Origin: Hyphomicrobiales bacterium
Lineage (GTDB): Bacteria; Pseudomonadota; Alphaproteobacteria; Rhizobiales; Devosiaceae
Direction: 5' to 3'
Assembly (NCBI GenBank): GCA_015487515.1
Contig: WFPQ01000133.1
Span: forward strand, 1 to 9,982
Length of the DNA stretch: 9,982 nucleotides
Part shown: piece after piece, positions 6,177 to 9,982 of the stretch
How positions within the stretch are numbered: position 1 is the stretch's first letter
Layout of the letters: each line of letters begins with the position of its first letter
The notes under the pieces: generated by a model
Told to the model about the DNA's origin: nothing
Seen by the model: the letters and a program-made list of their open reading frames with translations, nothing else
The model's database searches: none
Position numbers and translations under genes: made by a program

Positions 6177-7385
6177 TTATTTTTTCTTGCCGTCAATTTC
6201 GTCCAGGGCGGTGCAGATCTTTTCGAATGCTTCTTTTATGTCGTCTTCGGTTATTATCAGGGGAGGAAGCAGCCGCAGCACATTGTCGCCGGCGGCCACG
6301 CACAAAAGCTTGTGCTGACGAAGCTTTTCGACAAATTCCCTGACCGGTGGGGTGATTTTCATCCCCGCCATCAATCCCATCCCACGCACATCCACCACCA
6401 GGTCGGGATATTTCTGCATTAACTGCTGCATGTGATGGCCCAGCACATTTCCCATTTTTTCCACGCGCTGCAGGAAACCGGGGGCAAGAATCTGTTCTAT
6501 GACCGCATTGCCGACGGCGCAGGCAAGGGGGTTTCCCCCATAGGTTGACCCATGGGTTCCCGGCACCATTGACTTTGCCACCTTTTCGGTGGCCAGGCAC
6601 GCTCCCAGGGGGAATCCTCCCCCGATCCCCTTGGCCACTGCCATGATGTCCGGTCTGATTCCCGCCCATTCATGGGCAAAGAACTTTCCGGTCCTGCCAT
6701 AGCCGCACTGAACTTCGTCCAGAATCAGTAACAGCCCATTGTCATCGCAAAGCTTCCGCAAGCCGGCCATGAAACTTTTTTCCATGATCCTTATCCCTCC
6801 CTCTCCCTGCACCGGCTCGATCAGTATGGCGCAGGTTTTCGGGGTGATTTTTTTGGCAACGGCTTCAAGGTCGCCGGGCTCCACATGCGCGAAGCCGGGC
6901 ATGACAGGTCCAAAACCTTCCAGGTAGGCCGGGTTTCCCCCGGCGGCTATGGTGCCAAGGGTGCGCCCGTGAAAGGAGCCTTTAAAGGCGATTATCTCGA
7001 ACCTTTCCTTTTCTCCCCTGTCAGAGAAATGGTGGCGCGCGGTCTTGATGGCGCATTCCACGGCCTCTGCTCCGGAATTGGTAAAGAACACCGCCTCGGC
7101 AAAGGTTTCCTCCACCAGCTTTTGGGCCAGCCTCTCCGCTTCCGGTATCGTGTAGATGTTGGAAACATGCCACAGCCTGTTACCCTGTTCCGTCAGGGCT
7201 TTGCGGACGAGCGGGTTTGAATGGCCAAGGGCATTGACGCCGATGCCCGAATTGAAATCCAGGAATTCTTCTCCCCTGCTGGTATAGAGCCTGACCCCTT
7301 CACCGCGTTCGAACGCCAGGGGAGTGCGTGCATAGGTGCCGAACAGGGCCGACTTTTCCTGGCTGGTGTTGTTTGGGGAAGGCAT
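6177..7385 (-). CDS. argD: acetylornithine aminotransferase
   Basis: This 402-residue class-III PLP aminotransferase converts N-acetylglutamate semialdehyde to N2-acetylornithine with glutamate as amino donor. Family members often also serve as N-succinyl-diaminopimelate aminotransferase in lysine synthesis. Visible motifs are [17 protein letters not shown] at 101-117 (PLP phosphate loop), [10 protein letters not shown] at 135-144, IEPVQGEGG at 189-197, [13 protein letters not shown] at 221-233 with Asp223 contacting the pyridine nitrogen, [14 protein letters not shown] with Lys252 as the Schiff-base lysine, and [11 protein letters not shown] at 278-288. Length is as expected. ATG 7385 has GGA about 8 bases upstream, and the conserved '[13 protein letters not shown]' begins at residue 18. 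It is the first gene of the argD-argF-hslO operon and diverges from gcrA across a long regulatory spacer. GabT-type enzymes are relatives, but linkage to argF supports ArgD. Confidence 0.95.
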   Translation of the reverse strand: MPSPNNTSQEKSALFGTYARTPLAFERGEGVRLYTSRGEEFLDFNSGIGVNALGHSNPLVRKALTEQGNRLWHVSNIYTIPEAERLAQKLVEETFAEAVFFTNSGAEAVECAIKTARHHFSDRGEKERFEIIAFKGSFHGRTLGTIAAGGNPAYLEGFGPVMPGFAHVEPGDLEAVAKKITPKTCAILIEPVQGEGGIRIMEKSFMAGLRKLCDDNGLLLILDEVQCGYGRTGKFFAHEWAGIRPDIMAVAKGIGGGFPLGACLATEKVAKSMVPGTHGSTYGGNPLACAVGNAVIEQILAPGFLQRVEKMGNVLGHHMQQLMQKYPDLVVDVRGMGLMAGMKITPPVREFVEKLRQHKLLCVAAGDNVLRLLPPLIITEDDIKEAFEKICTALDEIDGKKK

Positions 7386-7473
7386 GGTTCTTTCCTTTTG
7401 GCTGACATGGAAATAAAGCTTCTAAAAGCAGTACCGGCTTTTTGCCAGACTTATTTGAACCTGCCCCGTTCAT

Positions 7474-7501
7474 CATGGCGATTTTACCATGGTGATTTTG
7501 C
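7474..7501. repeat. imperfect 14-bp tandem repeat upstream of argD
   Basis: CATGGCGATTTTAC at 7474-7487 is followed directly by CATGGTGATTTTGC at 7488-7501, with 12 of 14 bases identical. On the minus strand this places two AAAATCRCCATGRT boxes about 90-115 bp upstream of the argD ATG, a suitable position for a pair of regulator half-sites. No known regulator motif is recognised. Confidence 0.35.
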
Positions 7502-7645
7502 GAAAAACCATGTCTTTTTGCATTCAGCCCGCTGTCGGTAACGGCAATTGATCCGCAAATCTGCCGTTTCAGGCAAAAAGTTAATTTTCCGTCCATACCT
7601 GATTTTGCATTTCATGTTGCCATGGCAGGTGCGCTAAGTGCCTGA

Positions 7646-7666
7646 TGTGACTCGATAATGGTCACA
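7646..7666. promoter_or_regulatory. palindromic operator candidate TGTGAC-N9-GTCACA
   Basis: Perfect 6-bp arms, TGTGAC 7646-7651 and GTCACA 7661-7666, flank a 9-base centre. The half-sites look CRP/FNR-like (TGTGA...TCACA), but the gap between them is 11 rather than 6 bases, so it is not a standard CRP site. A GACTC methylation site (7649-7653) overlaps the left arm. Confidence 0.35.
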
Positions 7667-7746
7667 AAAATGATTTTTTGAGTTTTTCCATATTTGTGCG
7701 AGCCTGTCGTCCGGGAGTTTTTTTCGGGGAAATCCGCCAATTTATC

Positions 7747-7776
7747 TTGTCACGGATTCACTGGGTTGGTTAATAT
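7747..7776 (+). promoter_or_regulatory. putative gcrA promoter
   Basis: TTGTCA at 7747-7752 matches five of six -35 bases. TAATAT at 7771-7776, 18 bases further on, matches four of six -10 bases. Transcription would begin near 7783, about 100 nt before the gcrA ATG. A GATTC site (7755-7759) lies in the spacer and a TGGTTAA CtrA-like half-site (7767-7773) overlaps the -10, an arrangement suited to control by methylation and CtrA. A second -10-like GATAAT at 7834-7839 lacks a good -35. Confidence 0.4.
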
Positions 7777-7789
7777 CCGCCCATTGGGG

Positions 7790-7805
7790 GCACGACATAT
7801 CGTGC
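7790..7805. promoter_or_regulatory. 16-bp palindrome in the gcrA leader
   Basis: GCACGA 7790-7795 and TCGTGC 7800-7805 form perfect arms around CATA. The site lies just downstream of the proposed gcrA start of transcription, where an operator would block initiation or escape. The right arm runs into CGTGCATACA (7801-7810), which recurs exactly at 2422-2431 in the other divergent spacer. Confidence 0.4.
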
Positions 7806-7848
7806 ATACATCAATCAGAACATACGACTTGTAGATAATTTTGCTGCA

Positions 7849-7856
7849 ATGGTTAA
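7849..7856 (-). promoter_or_regulatory. CtrA-type half-site TTAACCAT
   Basis: The minus strand reads TTAACCAT, the CtrA half-site motif described in Caulobacter, 28 bp before the gcrA ATG. A related TTGGTTAA lies at 7766-7773. No full TTAA-N7-TTAA box is present. CtrA repression of gcrA is known in Caulobacter. Binding here is inferred only. Confidence 0.35.
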
Positions 7857-7883
7857 TCAGCGGCGCGGTAGGGGATTCCATAA

Positions 7884-8426
7884 ATGGGCTGGACAGAAGA
7901 GCGTGTTGGCATACTCAAGAAATTGTGGATGGAAGGGCTGAGTGCTTCCCAGATTGCGGTGGAACTTGGTGAGGGTGTTACCAGAAATGCGGTGATCGGC
8001 AAGGTGCATCGCCTCAAATTGTCCGGGCGCGCCAAGCCTGCAAATTCAAACCAGAGGGCGCGAGCCAGCCGTACCACGACCCGGGCGGGCCGCAATGCCG
8101 GTGCCCGGGGAGGCAATGGGGGAATAACAGGCAAGCGGCGTTCTGTTTCCATGCCCGTATCCGGCGCCAATGCCCTTAGTTCGTCGGTTGCAGAACAGGA
8201 AAGCCCCCGCCCTTCGCCCCGGCTGGAGCCTGAATTGTTCATTCCGCCGGCCGAGCGCATAGGGCTTATGGAATTGACGGAAAAAACCTGCAAATGGCCC
8301 ATTGGTGACCCCCTGCTGGATGATTTTCATTTTTGCGGCCACGATGCCAGTGACGGCGCCCCCTATTGCAAGTTCCACTCCAGGCGTGCCTATCACACCC
8401 TGGAACGCAAGAAGAAGGCAAACTGA
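7884..8426 (+). CDS. gcrA: GcrA cell-cycle transcriptional regulator
   Basis: This 180-residue cytoplasmic DNA-binding protein is a sigma70-associated coactivator that acts at promoters with CcrM-methylated GANTC sites. It drives S-phase genes in Caulobacter and is conserved across many Alphaproteobacteria. The N-terminal helix-turn-helix is unmistakable: MGWTEERVGILKKLW, then LSASQIAVELGEG and TRNAVIGKVHRLKLSGR (residues 1-49). A basic, Gly/Ser/Arg-rich linker (about 50-115) leads to the conserved C-terminal sigma-interacting segment LMELTEKTCKWPIGDP and FHFCGHDASDGAPYCKFHSRRAY. Its Cys136, Cys151, His153, Cys162 and His165 look metal-binding. Length is normal. ATG 7884 is supported by AGGGG at 7870-7874 and by the invariant MGWT start. 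A GATTC site lies between the ribosome-binding site and the ATG. ppk2 follows after 46 bp on the same strand. Confidence 0.97.
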   Translation: MGWTEERVGILKKLWMEGLSASQIAVELGEGVTRNAVIGKVHRLKLSGRAKPANSNQRARASRTTTRAGRNAGARGGNGGITGKRRSVSMPVSGANALSSSVAEQESPRPSPRLEPELFIPPAERIGLMELTEKTCKWPIGDPLLDDFHFCGHDASDGAPYCKFHSRRAYHTLERKKKAN

Positions 8427-8472
8427 GTCCTTCGGGTTTTGGTGATCGGGGTTTTGATGATTGGATTTTGCC

Positions 8473-9375
8473 ATGCAGTCTGAAGGCAAAGAGTCCTCCT
8501 CAGGTGCGCTGGAGCTTGCCGGTGCGATCGAAAATTTTGATCTGGATAATCCCGTATTGCCTGAAATAATCGGGAACAGGGCTCTTGTTTCCGGCAATTA
8601 TCCCTATGAGAGGAAACTGAAGTCCTCCCTTTACGGGGACAGGCTGCAGGCGCTTCAGGTGGAATTGGTAAAATTGCAGACTCACCTTGGTGAGAGCGGT
8701 CAGCGCGTTGTGGTGGTTTTCGAGGGGCGGGATGCCGCCGGCAAGGGCGGTACCATCAAGCGCTACCGTGAGCATCTCAATCCGCGCCATACCCGGGTCG
8801 TTGCCCTGCCTGCCCCTTCTGACAGGGAGCGGGAACAGTGGTATTTTCAGCGCTATGTCTGCCATCTGCCGGCGGGTGGCGAGACCGTGTTGTTTGACCG
8901 GTCCTGGTACAACCGGGCGGTGGTTGAGCCGGTTATGGGGTTTTGCACTCCCCGCCAGACGGAATTGTTTTTCAACGAGGTTCCTGCCTTTGAAAGAATG
9001 CTTGTTCAGGACGGCATCAAACTGTTCAAGTTCTGGCTCAATATTTCCCGTCCCATGCAGATCCGGCGTTTTCACGATCGCCGCCATGACCCCCTGAAGC
9101 AATGGAAGCTTTCTCCCGTCGATCTTGAGGCCCTTGGCAAGTGGAAGGAATATACCATTGCCCGCAACCGGATGTTTGAGCTTTCCCACAATTCATTCGC
9201 CCCCTGGACGGTAATCCGGGCCAATGACAAGCGGCGGGCCCGCCTCGGGGCCATTGCAACGGTTCTTGGGCAAATGGACTATCCGGGCAGGGACAAAAAG
9301 CTGGTGGAAGATATTGACGGGGACATCGTCATGCCGGCTCCCGATTTTCTGGAATGCATGTCGGAACACGAATAA
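8473..9375 (+). CDS. ppk2: polyphosphate kinase 2 (class I PPK2 type)
   Basis: This 300-residue cytoplasmic P-loop kinase transfers phosphate between polyphosphate and nucleoside diphosphates. Single-domain class I enzymes usually favour making ATP or GTP from polyphosphate. Walker A is FEGRDAAGKGGTIKR (83-97), with Lys91 binding phosphate. Walker B is LFDRSWYNRAVVEPVMGF (140-157), and the lid with RRFHDRRHDPLKQWKLS lies at 198-214. PAPSDREREQWYFQRY (113-128) is the conserved segment after the first strand. Length is normal for the one-domain form. The frame also allows TTG 8461, but ATG 8473 is preferred, with GGA at 8463-8465 spaced 7 bases away. The extra four residues carry no family signal. 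It lies 46 bp after gcrA with no terminator between, so co-transcription is likely. Direction and nucleotide preference are inferred from class only. Confidence 0.93.
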   Translation: MQSEGKESSSGALELAGAIENFDLDNPVLPEIIGNRALVSGNYPYERKLKSSLYGDRLQALQVELVKLQTHLGESGQRVVVVFEGRDAAGKGGTIKRYREHLNPRHTRVVALPAPSDREREQWYFQRYVCHLPAGGETVLFDRSWYNRAVVEPVMGFCTPRQTELFFNEVPAFERMLVQDGIKLFKFWLNISRPMQIRRFHDRRHDPLKQWKLSPVDLEALGKWKEYTIARNRMFELSHNSFAPWTVIRANDKRRARLGAIATVLGQMDYPGRDKKLVEDIDGDIVMPAPDFLECMSEHE

Positions 9376-9401
9376 ATCCGTCTTCGCCGTGAAAGGGGGA
9401 G

Positions 9402-9956
9402 CTAGAAGAAATTTCCCTTGCGGCTGGCAATATATTCCAGTTCTTCCCTTGTAGAGGTTCGACCCAGGGCCTCGTTGCGCATGGGAAAACGGCCAAATCT
9501 TGCAATGATGTCCCTGTGGGCAATTTCAAATTCAAGGGATGACCTGATCCCCAGCTGGCCGAACAGCCGGACTGCCTCGTCATGTATCTGCAGGGATTCC
9601 GAATGCATGTAGGGCATGTAGGCAAAGCTGCGCATGGTTTTGTCAAGGTCCATGTCTGCTTTTAAGGCTACCAGTTCCTGGGCCAGTACCAGCGCCATTC
9701 CGTCATGGACGAATGCTTCTGCCCTGCCGCGGAAAAACTGCCGGGAAAACTGGTCGAGCACGATTATTTCCGCCAGCCTGCCCTTTGGTGTCCTGCGCCA
9801 TTCATGGGTTTCTCCGGCGGCGACTCTCTGGTGCAGGTCAAAAAACCTGTCACGCAGCAGCCGGTCGAACTTTTCGTCTGCCCCGTACCAGTCCTTTTCG
9901 TCATGTTCTTCGAACCAGAACCTGATCACCTCCTTCCAGCCGTTCGTTTCATTCAT
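9402..9956 (-). CDS. DUF924 family protein
   Basis: The 184-residue soluble protein has the motif order of the DUF924 family, a helical, TPR-like fold of unknown function. WFEEHDEKDWYGADEKFD is at 14-31, a TPKGRLAEIIVLDQFSRQFFRG block at 56-77, and AYMPYMHSESLQIHDEAVRLF at 112-132. AHRDIIARFGRFPMRNEALGRTST at 146-169 is the most conserved stretch, rich in His, Arg and Asp. There is no signal peptide or membrane segment. ATG 9956 was chosen because AAAAGGA lies 8 bases upstream and the next upstream ATG (9968) stops after three codons. The gene converges on ppk2 with a 26-bp gap and no visible terminator. What lies upstream is beyond the window. Family assignment is by recalled motif pattern. 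No biochemical role can be given. Confidence 0.85.
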   Translation of the reverse strand: MNETNGWKEVIRFWFEEHDEKDWYGADEKFDRLLRDRFFDLHQRVAAGETHEWRRTPKGRLAEIIVLDQFSRQFFRGRAEAFVHDGMALVLAQELVALKADMDLDKTMRSFAYMPYMHSESLQIHDEAVRLFGQLGIRSSLEFEIAHRDIIARFGRFPMRNEALGRTSTREELEYIASRKGNFF

Positions 9957-9982
9957 TTGTTCATTCCTTTTAGTCTGTTTCC

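Larger units (their letters stand above)
7386..7883. other. 498-bp regulatory spacer between argD and gcrA
   Basis: No gene is supported in this stretch. A 98-codon frame entering argD from ATG 7596 is an out-of-frame overlap of argD without recognisable features. From the argD side the spacer holds an imperfect 14-bp tandem repeat (7474-7501), a TGTGAC-N9-GTCACA palindrome (7646-7666), a candidate gcrA promoter (7747-7776), a 16-bp palindrome (7790-7805) and a CtrA-type half-site (7849-7856). Three GANTC sites occur at 7649, 7755 and 7874. I could not find a convincing argD promoter on the minus strand. The length and density of sites suggest complex control of gcrA. Confidence 0.6.

Noticed and set aside
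7300..7596. 98-codon minus-strand frame beginning in the argD-gcrA spacer
   Set aside because: It overlaps the argD start in another frame, lacks a good ribosome-binding site, and its product resembles nothing known to me.
7708..7740. T7 run after CCGGGAG as an intrinsic terminator in the gcrA upstream region
   Set aside because: The G-rich stretches on either side of the T run are direct, not inverted, so no stem forms.
8461..8472. TTG start for PPK2 four codons upstream
   Set aside because: ATG 8473 has an acceptable GGA spacing, and the added residues carry no conserved signal.
1..9982. Mobile element, prophage, CRISPR or defence system
   Set aside because: No transposase or integrase motif, no terminal inverted repeats, no regularly spaced repeats and no RNA gene were seen. 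Nearly all genes are recognisable core functions with similar base composition.

Overview
The window looks like ordinary chromosomal core sequence from an alphaproteobacterium of moderate GC. The clearest marker is a full-length GcrA cell-cycle regulator, a protein essentially confined to Alphaproteobacteria. A MetZ-type O-succinylhomoserine sulfhydrylase diverging from dcd, an argD-argF-hslO run, and an Hsp33 with an extended linker all fit that placement. I cannot fix the order or genus. I see no IS element, phage gene, CRISPR array, tRNA or rRNA.

Layout from left to right: the 5' end of a minus-strand dcd runs off the left edge. A 212-bp divergent intergenic region follows, and its metZ side carries a promoter, a SAM-II-like leader candidate and a terminator-like hairpin. 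Then come metZ (+), a YnjF-like CDP-alcohol phosphatidyltransferase (-, convergent with metZ, most likely starting at a GTG), and a repeat-rich AT-rich divergent spacer. Next is trkH (+), which converges on a compact minus-strand operon read argD, argF, hslO. A roughly 500-bp intergenic region separates argD from the divergent gcrA (+). It holds GANTC (CcrM/GcrA) sites, CtrA-like half-sites and three palindromic or tandem elements. gcrA is followed 46 bp later by ppk2 (+), which converges on a minus-strand DUF924 gene at the right edge.

Functionally the genes cover methionine synthesis (metZ), pyrimidine deoxynucleotide supply (dcd), phospholipid head-group chemistry, K+ uptake (trkH), arginine synthesis (argD, argF), redox-triggered protein rescue (hslO), cell-cycle transcription (gcrA) and polyphosphate/nucleotide metabolism (ppk2). 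I did not find a new multi-gene system. What deserves a second look is regulatory: the metZ leader, the gcrA upstream region and its tight linkage to ppk2, the 17-bp tandem duplication upstream of trkH, and slippage-prone homopolymers in argF, hslO and the CDP-alcohol phosphatidyltransferase gene.
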